A stretch of 29,176 nt of DNA from an uncultured Prevotella sp. (lineage in GTDB: Bacteria; Bacteroidota; Bacteroidia; Bacteroidales; Bacteroidaceae), in the NCBI GenBank assembly GCA_934203355.1, contig CAKPZC010000029.1, forward strand, positions 1 to 29,176, given 5' to 3'. Position numbers and translations under genes: made by a program. Within the stretch, counting starts at the first letter, position 1. Each line of letters begins with the position of its first letter. Positions 16,929-25,175 of this stretch are shown in pieces. The notes under the pieces are model-generated. The model worked only from the letters and a program-made list of their open reading frames with translations, did no database searches and was not told the DNA's origin.

Positions 16929-16967
16929 TAGTGAGAATTTAATTTCCAAAACAACTATACAAGCAGT

Positions 16968-19900
16968 ATGATTCTATTTTTCATGACTCCAAGCAAGAGC
17001 GTGATTGCCACAGAAGTGGATCACCAGCTCTCTCAAGACGAGATCAATGAACTGTGTTGGCTTTACGGCGGTGCCACTCTCATCGAGGGTGAGACTGTCG
17101 AGGGCTTCTTTGTGGGTCCGCGCCGCGAAATGATTACTCCATGGAGTACGAATGCCGTAGAGATAACTCAGAACATGAGCCTCCACGGCATTTCGCGTAT
17201 TGAGGAATACTTCCCCGTAAGCTCTAAGGATGCCGACCACGACCCGATGCTCCAGCGCATGTACGAGGGTTTGAACCAGGCTATTTTCACCGTTAATCAT
17301 GCTCCCGAACCCATCAAGCGTGTGGAGAACATCGAGGAATACAACGAGCAGGAAGGTTTGGCTCTGTCGGCAGAGGAGATTGAGTATCTCCACAAGATAG
17401 AGAAGGAGTTGGGTCGTCCATTGACCGATTCTGAAATCTTCGGTTTCGCACAGATCAACTCAGAGCATTGCCGCCACAAGATATTCGGTGGCACGTTCAT
17501 CATCGACGGCAAGGAGATGGAGTCGTCGCTGTTTGCAATGATTAAGCAGACCACCAAGGAGAATCCTAACAAGATTCTCTCGGCTTATAAGGATAATGTG
17601 GCTTTCGCTCAGGGTCCGGTTGTTGAGCAGTTTGCTCCTAAGGACCAGTCTACTTCAGACTACTTCCAGGTGAAGGACATAGAGAGCGTTATCTCGCTCA
17701 AGGCCGAGACCCACAACTTCCCTACTACTGTTGAGCCATTCAATGGTGCCGCTACAGGTACTGGTGGTGAGATTCGCGACCGTATGGGTGGTGGCGTAGG
17801 TTCATGGCCTATCGCTGGTACTGCTGTCTACATGACTGCTTATCCTCGCCTCAAGGACGACGACAACCTGACACGCGACTGGGAGGATATCATGCCCGTG
17901 CGTAAGTGGTTGTATCAGACTCCTGAGCAGATTCTTATCAAGGCTTCTAATGGTGCCTCTGATTTCGGCAATAAGTTCGGACAGCCGCTCATCACTGGTT
18001 CTGTGCTCACATTCGAGCATCAGGAGGGTAACGAGAAGTATGCCTACGACAAGGTTATCATGCTTGCCGGCGGTGTGGGCTATGGCACAAAGCGCGACTG
18101 CTTGAAGAAGGAGCCGCAGAAGGGCAATAAAGTTGTTGTCGTAGGTGGTGACAACTATCGCATCGGTCTCGGTGGTGGTTCTGTATCGTCGGTTGACACT
18201 GGTCGTTACAGCAATGGTATTGAGCTGAACGCAGTTCAGCGTGCCAACCCTGAGATGCAGAAGCGTGCATACAACCTCGTTCGCGCTCTTTGCGAGGAGG
18301 ATGTGAATCCTGTTGTTAGTATCCACGATCATGGTTCAGCTGGTCATCTCAACTGTCTCTCCGAGCTTGTGGAGGACTGTGGTGGCGAGATCGACATGAC
18401 CAAGTTGCCTATCGGCGACAAGACTCTTTCGTCTAAGGAAATCATCGCCAACGAGAGTCAGGAGCGTATGGGCTTGCTCATCGATGAGAAGCATATCGAC
18501 CACGTGCGCCGCATAGCCGAGCGCGAGCGTGCTCCGCTGTATGTGGTTGGCGAGACCACTGGCGACGCCCACTTCTCATTCAAGCAGGGCGACGGTGTGA
18601 AGCCTTTCGACCTCGACGTTGCTCAGATGTTCGGTCATTCACCGAAGACCATCATGCGCGACGAGACCGTGGAGCGTCACTACAAGGATGCCGAGTATAC
18701 TCATGAGGAAACTTCAGAGAACGGCAAGGACGACGTTCTCGACAAATATGTTAGCCGCGTACTGCAGCTTGAGGCTGTGGCATGTAAGGACTGGTTGACC
18801 AACAAGGTTGACCGCTCTGTAACGGGTAAGATTGCACGCCAGCAGTGCCAGGGTCAGATTCAGTTGCCTCTATCCGACTGTGGTGTTGTTGCTCTCGACT
18901 ACCGTGGCAAGAAGGGTATCGCTACAGCTCTCGGTCATGCACCGCAGGCTGGTTTGGCTTCGCCCGAGGCAGGTTCTGTTCTTTCTGTTGCCGAGGCTCT
19001 GACCAACATCGTTTGGGCTCCTCTCGCCGATGGTATGGACAGCCTTTCACTCTCAGCCAACTGGATGTGGCCATGCCGCTCGCAGAAGGGCGAGGACGCT
19101 CGTCTCTACAGTGCTGTTCAGGCATTGAGCGAGTTCTGCTTGGCTTTGAAGGTTAATGTTCCTACAGGTAAGGACTCTTTGTCATTGAGTCAGCAGTATC
19201 CCAACGGCGAGAAGATCATCGCTCCGGGCACTGTTATCGTGAGTGCTGGTGGCGAGGTTTCTGATATCCGCAAGGTTGTTTCGCCTGTATTGGTTAACGA
19301 CAAGAACTCTTCACTCTATCATATCGACTTCTCGTTCGACGAGCAGCGTCTTGGCGGTAGTGCCTTTGCTCAGAGCCTCGGCTTCGTAGGCGACGACGTT
19401 CCTACTGTTAAGAACCCCGAATACTTCGTTGACTGCTTCAACGCTGTTCAGGACATGATTGAGAAGGGTTGGATTATGGCTGGTCACGACATCTCTGCTG
19501 GCGGTCTTATCACAACATTGCTCGAGATGTGCTTCGCCAATACTGAGGGTGGTATGCACGTCAACCTGCACAACCTTGCTGGCAACGACATCATCAAGAT
19601 GCTCCTTGCCGAAAACCCAGGCGTTGTAATCCAGGTTTCTGACAAGTACAAGGAGGAGTTCAAGGACTACATGGAGGAAAACGGCATAGGCTATGCAAAG
19701 ATTGGCTACCCAACTCCGACAGAGCGTACCATCGTTATCAAGAAGGACGAGTATACTCATACCTTCGACATCGATGCTATGCGCGACATATGGTACAAGA
19801 CTTCTTATCTGCTCGACCGCGACCAGAGCTTCAACGGTTGTGCTGCTCAGCGCCGCGACAACTACAAGAAGCAGCCTATTGAGATGAAGTTCCACGACTC

Positions 19901-20711
19901 GTTCAAGGGCACTCTCGATAGCTATGGCATATCTGCTGACCGTCGCACTCCGTCGGGCATCAAGGCTGCTATCATCCGTGAGAAGGGTACCAACGGCGAG
20001 CGCGAGATGGCTTACTCTCTCTATCTTGCAGGTTTCGACGTGAAGGACGTCATGATGACCGACCTCATCACTGGCCGCGAGACTCTTGAGGATGTCAACA
20101 TGATTGTGTTCTGTGGTGGATTCTCTAACTCCGACGTTCTTGGTTCGGCTAAGGGTTGGGCAGGCGCATTCCTCTTCAATCCGAAGGCTAAGGAGGCTCT
20201 CGACAAGTTCTATGCACGCAAGGACACTCTGTCACTCGGTATCTGCAACGGCTGCCAGCTCATGGTTGAGCTCAACCTTATCAATCCTGAGCACGAGCAC
20301 CGCACACGCATGTTGCACAACAACTCACACAAGTTCGAGAGCACATTCCTCGGCTTGGAGATTCCTCAGAACAACAGCGTGATGTTCTCATCGCTCAGCG
20401 GCGACAAGCTCGGCATCTGGGTGGCTCACGGTGAGGGCAAGTTCTCATTGCCTGAGGCAGAGGACAAGTACAACGTTGTGGCTCGCTACAACTACGCTGA
20501 GTATCCGGGCAACCCGAACGGTTCAGACTATAATGTGGCAGGTATCTGCTCGGCTGATGGTCGTCACTTGGCTATGATGCCCCACTTGGAGCGCGCCATC
20601 TTCCCATGGCAGAATGCTTGGTATCCGGCCGATCGTCGTCAGGACGACGTCACACCGTGGATCGAAGCTTTCGTAAATGCACGCAAGTGGATTGAGAACT
20701 TCGGCAAGTAA
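16968..20711 (+). CDS. purL: Phosphoribosylformylglycinamidine synthase (single-chain PurL)
   Basis: At 1247 residues this is the long form that carries the PurS-like, synthetase and glutaminase parts in one chain. It catalyses the ATP- and glutamine-dependent conversion of FGAR to FGAM in purine synthesis. Visible features: the N-terminus MILFFMTPSKSVIATEVDH; SEHCRHKIFGG; ETHNFPTTVEPFNGAATGTGG; GGSVSSVDTG; HDISAGGLITTLLEM; and a C-terminal glutamine amidotransferase with nucleophile Cys1093 (LGICNGCQLM) and His1154 (WVAHGEGKF). The start is supported by the family N-terminus. It is a lone transcription unit with a structured leader and its own terminator. Codon choice (GGT, GCT, GTT, CTC) differs from neighbours such as trkH, suggesting strong expression. 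Confidence 0.97.
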   Translation: MILFFMTPSKSVIATEVDHQLSQDEINELCWLYGGATLIEGETVEGFFVGPRREMITPWSTNAVEITQNMSLHGISRIEEYFPVSSKDADHDPMLQRMYEGLNQAIFTVNHAPEPIKRVENIEEYNEQEGLALSAEEIEYLHKIEKELGRPLTDSEIFGFAQINSEHCRHKIFGGTFIIDGKEMESSLFAMIKQTTKENPNKILSAYKDNVAFAQGPVVEQFAPKDQSTSDYFQVKDIESVISLKAETHNFPTTVEPFNGAATGTGGEIRDRMGGGVGSWPIAGTAVYMTAYPRLKDDDNLTRDWEDIMPVRKWLYQTPEQILIKASNGASDFGNKFGQPLITGSVLTFEHQEGNEKYAYDKVIMLAGGVGYGTKRDCLKKEPQKGNKVVVVGGDNYRIGLGGGSVSSVDTGRYSNGIELNAVQRANPEMQKRAYNLVRALCEEDVNPVVSIHDHGSAGHLNCLSELVEDCGGEIDMTKLPIGDKTLSSKEIIANESQERMGLLIDEKHIDHVRRIAERERAPLYVVGETTGDAHFSFKQGDGVKPFDLDVAQMFGHSPKTIMRDETVERHYKDAEYTHEETSENGKDDVLDKYVSRVLQLEAVACKDWLTNKVDRSVTGKIARQQCQGQIQLPLSDCGVVALDYRGKKGIATALGHAPQAGLASPEAGSVLSVAEALTNIVWAPLADGMDSLSLSANWMWPCRSQKGEDARLYSAVQALSEFCLALKVNVPTGKDSLSLSQQYPNGEKIIAPGTVIVSAGGEVSDIRKVVSPVLVNDKNSSLYHIDFSFDEQRLGGSAFAQSLGFVGDDVPTVKNPEYFVDCFNAVQDMIEKGWIMAGHDISAGGLITTLLEMCFANTEGGMHVNLHNLAGNDIIKMLLAENPGVVIQVSDKYKEEFKDYMEENGIGYAKIGYPTPTERTIVIKKDEYTHTFDIDAMRDIWYKTSYLLDRDQSFNGCAAQRRDNYKKQPIEMKFHDSFKGTLDSYGISADRRTPSGIKAAIIREKGTNGEREMAYSLYLAGFDVKDVMMTDLITGRETLEDVNMIVFCGGFSNSDVLGSAKGWAGAFLFNPKAKEALDKFYARKDTLSLGICNGCQLMVELNLINPEHEHRTRMLHNNSHKFESTFLGLEIPQNNSVMFSSLSGDKLGIWVAHGEGKFSLPEAEDKYNVVARYNYAEYPGNPNGSDYNVAGICSADGRHLAMMPHLERAIFPWQNAWYPADRRQDDVTPWIEAFVNARKWIENFGK

Positions 20712-20734
20712 AAAAATATAATATATTAAAGGAG

Positions 20735-20784
20735 AAGGGTGTGTCAAAAGGGAAGTTAACTCCTTTTTGAAACACCCTTTTTTT
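20735..20784 (+). terminator. Terminator after purL
   Basis: AAGGGTGT-GTCAAAAGGGA pairs with TCCTTTTTGA-ACACCCTT with one mismatch and one G-T pair, then a T run. The core GTGTGTCAAAAG is shared with the terminator at 834-897. Confidence 0.9.
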
Positions 20785-20803
20785 AAAACTCAAAATAATA
20801 AAG

Positions 20804-21349
20804 ATGCAAAACTTCTACGTCAATGCCTTCCGCATATTCTTCAAGATAGGGCTCTTCACGTTGGGAGGTGGCTATGCCATGATACCTGTCATTGAGAATG
20901 AAATCGTCGACCGTCGCAAATGGATGAACCGCGAGGATTTTGTCGACCTGCTTGCCGTGGCACAAACATGTCCCGGTGCATTGGCTGTGAATATCAGTGT
21001 GTTTGTTGGTTATAAACTGCGAAAACTTCCAGGAGCAATATGTACCACACTCGGTGTGGCATTGCCGTCATTTCTTATCATATTGCTCGTGGCAATGTTC
21101 TTCCACAAATTTCAGAACAATGAAGTGGTGGGTTCCATATTCAACGGCATACGCCCAGCAGTAGTGGCATTAATTGCCGCTCCCGTGTTTAGTCTTGCAC
21201 GTGCGGCACATATCGGTTGGACCAACTTCTGGATACCAATTGTGTGTGCTTTGCTTATTTATTTGTTTGGAGTCAATCCCGTCTATGTGCTTGTAGCGGC
21301 AGCTATATGCGGTTATCTTTATGGACTCTTTGTAAAACCTACAGAATAA
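20804..21349 (+). CDS. CHR-family (chromate-type) transporter, first half-size subunit
   Basis: A 181-residue membrane protein matching one CHR (chromate transporter) domain. It opens with FRIFFKIGLFTLGGGYAMIPVIE, then the conserved WMNREDFVDLLAVAQTCPGALAVN, and about five hydrophobic segments with GVALPSFLIILL. Full-length ChrA carries two such domains; here each is a separate gene, 7 nt apart, as in the short-chain CHR pairs. The two halves probably assemble as a heteromer with opposite topology. Family members export chromate, but in gut or oral anaerobes the true substrate is uncertain. It follows the purL terminator, and no clear promoter box was found in the short gap. Confidence 0.88.
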   Translation: MQNFYVNAFRIFFKIGLFTLGGGYAMIPVIENEIVDRRKWMNREDFVDLLAVAQTCPGALAVNISVFVGYKLRKLPGAICTTLGVALPSFLIILLVAMFFHKFQNNEVVGSIFNGIRPAVVALIAAPVFSLARAAHIGWTNFWIPIVCALLIYLFGVNPVYVLVAAAICGYLYGLFVKPTE

Positions 21350-21356
21350 TAATGTT

Positions 21357-21932
21357 ATGCTTTTTCTAAAGTTGTTTTTATCGTTCTTCAAGATAGGACT
21401 CTTCAGCTTCGGTGGTGGCTACAGTATGATTCCACTCCTGCAGAGTGAACTGGTTTACGACCAAGAGTGGATGTCGTCGGCTGAGTTCACCAATATCGTG
21501 GCTTTAAGTCAGATGACTCCCGGACCAATAGGTGTTAATGCGGCTACATATTGTGGGTATACGGCTGTTCACAATGCTGGCATGGATGGAGCGTTGTGCA
21601 TCCTTGGCAGTGCCACAGCCACACTTGCTCTTATACTTCCTTCGTTCATCATAATGATACTGATATGTCGTATATTCATGCGCTATATGAACACGTCGCA
21701 AATGCAGAATATTATGTCGGGACTGCGCCCTGCAATTGTAGGTCTTGTAGCAGCTGCGGCATTGTTGATGATGAACAGCGAGAATTTCTCGTCGTTCAAA
21801 GTGAATCCTTGGCAGTTTTGGATAAGTGTGTTTATCTTTGCTGCTACATTTATAGGAACAAGGGTTTTAAAAATCAATCCCATTCGTATGATTTGCTGGG
21901 CTGCTTTTGCGGGATTGATGTTGCTTTATTGA
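21357..21932 (+). CDS. CHR-family (chromate-type) transporter, second half-size subunit
   Basis: A 191-residue CHR domain protein, paralogous to the upstream gene: FFKIGLFSFGGGYSMIPLLQ, WMSSAEFTNIVALSQMTPGPIGVNAATYCGY, LILPSFIIMILICRIF and GLRPAIVGLVAAAALLM. It starts 7 nt after the upstream stop, so translational coupling is likely; a second ATG at 21352 is out of frame. Both proteins are complete at their N- and C-termini, so this is a genuine two-gene arrangement rather than a frameshifted long ChrA. Both should be needed for transport. Function beyond the family is not known. Confidence 0.88.
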   Translation: MLFLKLFLSFFKIGLFSFGGGYSMIPLLQSELVYDQEWMSSAEFTNIVALSQMTPGPIGVNAATYCGYTAVHNAGMDGALCILGSATATLALILPSFIIMILICRIFMRYMNTSQMQNIMSGLRPAIVGLVAAAALLMMNSENFSSFKVNPWQFWISVFIFAATFIGTRVLKINPIRMICWAAFAGLMLLY

Positions 21933-21968
21933 TTACGAATTGTTTAAAATAAGGAGCATTCAGTAGTT

Positions 21969-22060
21969 AAAGTAGTTAAGAAGTTAAGCCAAATGCTTTT
22001 GAAGTTTCCTTGAGCTTTGCGAAAAACTCCTTAACTACTTTCGATTACGAAACTAAAATT
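21969..22060. repeat. Long inverted repeat between convergent genes
   Basis: AAAGTAGTTAAG (21969-21980) is perfectly inverted at 22030-22041 (CTTAACTACTTT); after one mismatch, AGTT/AACT extends the arm to 16 of 17 bases. The right part, AACTACTTTCG-TTA-CGAAACT (22033-22053), resembles 1058-1078. It lies between the convergent CHR and M28 genes and may terminate both, though there is no clean T run. Confidence 0.6.
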
Positions 22061-22065
22061 AATTA

Positions 22066-23121
22066 TTAATACTCAGCCTCATTAGCCAAGTGCCATGTTG
22101 TTAGATACGATGCACGTGTGATGTCGGTGAGCTTCGGATAGTTTATAGTCGAAGCCTCGTCCGATGGGAAGTTGTAGTTAGGCTGTCCACCAGTGTGATA
22201 CCAAACGATAGGCACACCCTTCAAGTGGAACGACTGCTGGTCGCTGCCTCCTACAGGATTATCCCATGCGCGATAGTCGGGGTCGAAGCAGAAGTTATAC
22301 TTAGCCATGTCTGCCTTGAGCCACTCTCCAATCTTGGGATGTGCGGCTGTGAAGAAATACATCAGATAGCGGCTGTCGGTTCCGCTTCCCACCATGTCGA
22401 AGTTCAGATAGCCTTTCACCTTCGACATTTCCTTGTAGTTGTCGGTGAAATAGCGCGAGCCAAGCAATCCGAACTCCTCGCCATCCCAGAAGGCAAAGAC
22501 AATTGTGCGCTCTGGCGTTGCACCACTTGCCACGAAAGCCTTCATTATCTGAAGCACAGCGGCTACACCCGAAGCATTATCATCGGCTCCATTATATATC
22601 TTGTCGCCTTCAATATCTGAGTATACACCTTCATGGTCGAGATGGGCACCTACAACAACCATTTCGTCCTTCTTCTTGCCTGGCAATACTGTGAGCACAT
22701 TGCTCAAATTCATAGTACGATGTACCTGCTTCTTTATTTCAGCAATAGAGTCAGCCTCCACAAAATACTTCACTCCACGCTTCAACTTCTGTACGGCACA
22801 TGCTTCGAATGGCTGCTCGTATGAGTCGCCGAGGAAAGGTTTCAAACCAGCCTGGCGAATTTGTGATATAATATATTGCTTGGCAATACGTGAGCCACGC
22901 TCTCCGGCACGGCGGCCCTCCAGAAGGTCGTCGGCAAGGAAATACACGTGTGCGCGGGCTGCGTCCTCGGTTATCGACTGTAGACCAGTTTCACATTGTG
23001 CGGCAATTTGTTTGGTAGATACTTTAGTAGCATTTTTTGTTGCATTGCGGTTGGCCGCATTAGCTGGGGCGGCAAGCGCTAGGGCTGTTGCAACAGACAG
23101 CAGAAATTTTGTTTGCTTCAT
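22066..23121 (-). CDS. Secreted M28-family zinc aminopeptidase
   Basis: A 351-residue protein from ATG 23121. An in-frame ATG ten codons upstream (23151) is rejected because it puts charged residues before the signal peptide and lies about where transcription should begin. Signal peptide MKQTKFLLSVATALALAAPANA is followed by the M28 di-zinc site: His160 (VGAHLDHEG), Asp180 (NGADDNASG), Glu215/216 (WDGEEFGLLGS), Asp242 (NFDMVGS) and His309 (WYHTGG). The end has the family PSDEASTINYPKL. It is expected in the periplasm or at the cell surface, removing N-terminal residues from peptides, though M28 also includes glutaminyl cyclases. It is monocistronic, with its promoter at 23183-23153. Confidence 0.9.
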   Translation of the reverse strand: MKQTKFLLSVATALALAAPANAANRNATKNATKVSTKQIAAQCETGLQSITEDAARAHVYFLADDLLEGRRAGERGSRIAKQYIISQIRQAGLKPFLGDSYEQPFEACAVQKLKRGVKYFVEADSIAEIKKQVHRTMNLSNVLTVLPGKKKDEMVVVGAHLDHEGVYSDIEGDKIYNGADDNASGVAAVLQIMKAFVASGATPERTIVFAFWDGEEFGLLGSRYFTDNYKEMSKVKGYLNFDMVGSGTDSRYLMYFFTAAHPKIGEWLKADMAKYNFCFDPDYRAWDNPVGGSDQQSFHLKGVPIVWYHTGGQPNYNFPSDEASTINYPKLTDITRASYLTTWHLANEAEY

Positions 23122-23152
23122 TTTTATATTATATTTGTTTGTTTTTCCCATG

Positions 23153-23183
23153 CAAACATACTAAAAAAACTTGGCATATCAAA
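23153..23183 (-). promoter_or_regulatory. Promoter of the M28 peptidase gene
   Basis: On the minus strand: TTTG (23183-23180), 19 nt, TATGTTTG (23160-23153). The predicted transcript start near 23146 supports ATG 23121 over ATG 23151. Confidence 0.65.
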
Positions 23184-23311
23184 ACATATGTAGTTATAAA
23201 TTGATTTTTTATCTTTACTTTCCATTTGATTTATGATTGAAATGACGATTCGATTGGTTTCGAGATGATAAAATAATTGGTATACAGTCAAAGGCTGCCA
23301 ATTTTTTTTTG

Positions 23312-23319
23312 TAATTTTG
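23312..23319 (+). promoter_or_regulatory. -7 box upstream of the tRNA nucleotidyltransferase gene
   Basis: TAATTTTG about 38 nt before the ATG at 23358. No TTG is found at the proper -33 distance. Confidence 0.45.
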
Positions 23320-23357
23320 CACAAATATAGTTATATAAAGCAACAAAAAGACAATAA

Positions 23358-24803
23358 ATGAAGATATACAGTGATGCCGAACTGGCAGAAATTATAGACA
23401 AGAATATATTCCATCGTATAGGCGAGGTAGCCGACGAGATGGGCGTAGAATGCTATCTTGTGGGTGGCTACGTGCGCGACATTTTTCTTGAACGACCCAC
23501 CAACGACATCGATGTGGTGGTTGTGGGCAGTGGAATAGAGGTGGCAAAGGCACTGCAAAAGCGTCTTGGCACCAACCCCAAAACGGGTAAACCACGTGCT
23601 CATCTTGCCGTCTACCGCAATTTCGGAACTGCTCAGGTGAAGTACTACGACACTGAGGTGGAGTTTGTCGGTGCGCGCCGCGAGAGCTACGACCGCAATT
23701 CACGTAAGCCTGTAGTTGAGGATGGCACACTGGAGGACGACCAGAACCGTCGCGACTTTACCATCAATGCCATGGCAATATGTCTTAACCACGACCGCTT
23801 TGGCGAGCTTGTCGACCCCTTCGATGGCATCTACGACCTTGAGGACGGTATTATACGCACGCCACTCGACCCCGATATCACTTTTTCCGACGACCCGCTG
23901 CGCATGATGCGTTGCGTTAGGTTCTCAGCTCAATTGAAGTTCTTCATCGACGACGAGACGTTTGATGCACTTGGCAGAAATGCCGAGCGCATAAAGATAG
24001 TGAGCGGAGAGCGTATTGCCGACGAGTTGAATAAGATAATGAAGACTTCGCAACCGAGTCGGGGTTTTGTCGAATTGCAACGCTGCGGTTTGTTGCAGCT
24101 CATCATTCCCGAACTGTCAGCCCTCGACATTGTTGAGACTCGCAATGGCAGGGCTCACAAGAACAATTTCTATCATACGCTTGAGGTGGTTGACAACGTG
24201 GCAGCCAAGAGCGACAATGTGTGGCTGCGGTGGGCTGCCCTGTTCCACGATATTGGCAAGCCTAAGTCGAAACGCTGGGAGCCTGCATTGGGATGGACAT
24301 TCCACAACCACAACTATCTTGGCGCAAAGATGATTCCTGGTATATTCCGCCGCATGAAGTTGCCTATGGATTCGAAGATGAAATATGTCGAGAAACTTGT
24401 CGACTTGCATATGCGCCCAATTGTCATTGCCGATGAGGAAGTGACTGATTCTGCCGTGCGACGCCTTATGAGCGATGCTGGCGACGACATCGACGACTTG
24501 ATGACACTGTGCGAGGCCGACATCACATCCAAGAATGAGGTGCGCAAGAAGCATTTTCGCGAGAACTTCCGCATGGTACGTGTCAAACTTGCCGACCTAA
24601 AGGAGCGCGACTACAAACGCTTGCTACAGCCTGTTATCGACGGCAATGAGATTATGGAGATTTTCCATATGCAACCGTGTCGCGAGGTAGGAATCTTGAA
24701 ACAGTATCTCAAGGATGCTGTGCTCGACAATAAGGTGCCCAACGAGCGCGAGCCTCTCATGCAACTCTTGCTGGTTAAGGCCAAGGAGATGGGACTTGCT
24801 TAA
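23358..24803 (+). CDS. cca: CCA-adding tRNA nucleotidyltransferase with HD domain
   Basis: The 481-residue protein has the class II nucleotidyltransferase head: YLVGGYVRDIFL (Gly36-Gly37), catalytic NDIDVVV (Asp50, Asp52), EFVGARRESY, DDQNRRDFTINAMA and the nucleotide-selecting DDPLRMMRCVRF. A C-terminal HD phosphohydrolase domain follows, with His297-Asp298 in LFHDIGKP. It adds or repairs the CCA end of tRNA. The HD domain may give phosphatase or phosphodiesterase activity, as in the bacterial CCA enzymes that carry it. The start follows the promoter by about 40 nt and gives the usual N-terminus. A very strong terminator ends the unit. Confidence 0.93.
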   Translation: MKIYSDAELAEIIDKNIFHRIGEVADEMGVECYLVGGYVRDIFLERPTNDIDVVVVGSGIEVAKALQKRLGTNPKTGKPRAHLAVYRNFGTAQVKYYDTEVEFVGARRESYDRNSRKPVVEDGTLEDDQNRRDFTINAMAICLNHDRFGELVDPFDGIYDLEDGIIRTPLDPDITFSDDPLRMMRCVRFSAQLKFFIDDETFDALGRNAERIKIVSGERIADELNKIMKTSQPSRGFVELQRCGLLQLIIPELSALDIVETRNGRAHKNNFYHTLEVVDNVAAKSDNVWLRWAALFHDIGKPKSKRWEPALGWTFHNHNYLGAKMIPGIFRRMKLPMDSKMKYVEKLVDLHMRPIVIADEEVTDSAVRRLMSDAGDDIDDLMTLCEADITSKNEVRKKHFRENFRMVRVKLADLKERDYKRLLQPVIDGNEIMEIFHMQPCREVGILKQYLKDAVLDNKVPNEREPLMQLLLVKAKEMGLA

Positions 24804-24813
24804 GAATTATTTA

Positions 24814-24881
24814 AACAACACAGACAACACCCACAACCCTTAAATTGACGGTTATGGGTGTTGTCTGTGTTGTTTTTTTTG
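24814..24881 (+). terminator. Very long hairpin terminator after cca
   Basis: AACAACACAGACAACACCCA (24814-24833) pairs perfectly with its complement at 24855-24874, followed by a T run. With about 20 bp it is the longest perfect stem in the window. Confidence 0.95.
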
Positions 24882-25023
24882 TACCTCTGTTTAAACTTTT
24901 GCTCATTTGCTACATCACATATTCATGTGGTCTATATTTCTTTGTAATGGCGAAAAACGTGAAATGAGAAATAAAAGTTGTTAAATGTTAGCATACTATG
25001 GACCATATTATTATTAATGTGAT
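24882..25023. other. AT-rich intergenic segment upstream of the efflux operon
   Basis: No ORF or repeat stands out. It lies directly upstream of the efflux promoter and is the place where an operator would be expected. Confidence 0.3.
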
Positions 25024-25031
25024 TAACTTTG
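25024..25031 (+). promoter_or_regulatory. -7 box of the RND efflux operon
   Basis: TAACTTTG, with no recognisable -33 TTG, which could mean activator dependence. It gives a leader of about 140 nt. Confidence 0.5.
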
Positions 25032-25036
25032 CATCC

Positions 25037-25097
25037 GGAAAACTCAATCGGTGGATTTAGTTTTCCATTTACAGATTAGCCGGCTGATGAGTCGGCA
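25037..25097 (+). promoter_or_regulatory. Two hairpins at the 5' end of the efflux mRNA
   Basis: GGAAAACT (25037-25044) pairs with AGTTTTCC (25059-25066). Then GCCGGCT (25079-25085) pairs with AGTCGGC (25090-25096), one G-T pair, around a 4-nt loop. The first hairpin begins almost at the predicted transcript 5' end, so it may protect the mRNA, or the pair may form a regulatory element. Confidence 0.45.
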
Positions 25098-25175
25098 TAT
25101 TTCATTATATATAAGGTATAAGCATAAAAGAATATTTTAAAGTAAGGAAAACAAAAAATTTAGTAATAAATAGGT

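Noticed and set aside
20804..21932. Frameshifted full-length chromate transporter
   Set aside because: Each half has its own complete N-terminal CHR signature and its own start codon, matching known short-chain pairs.
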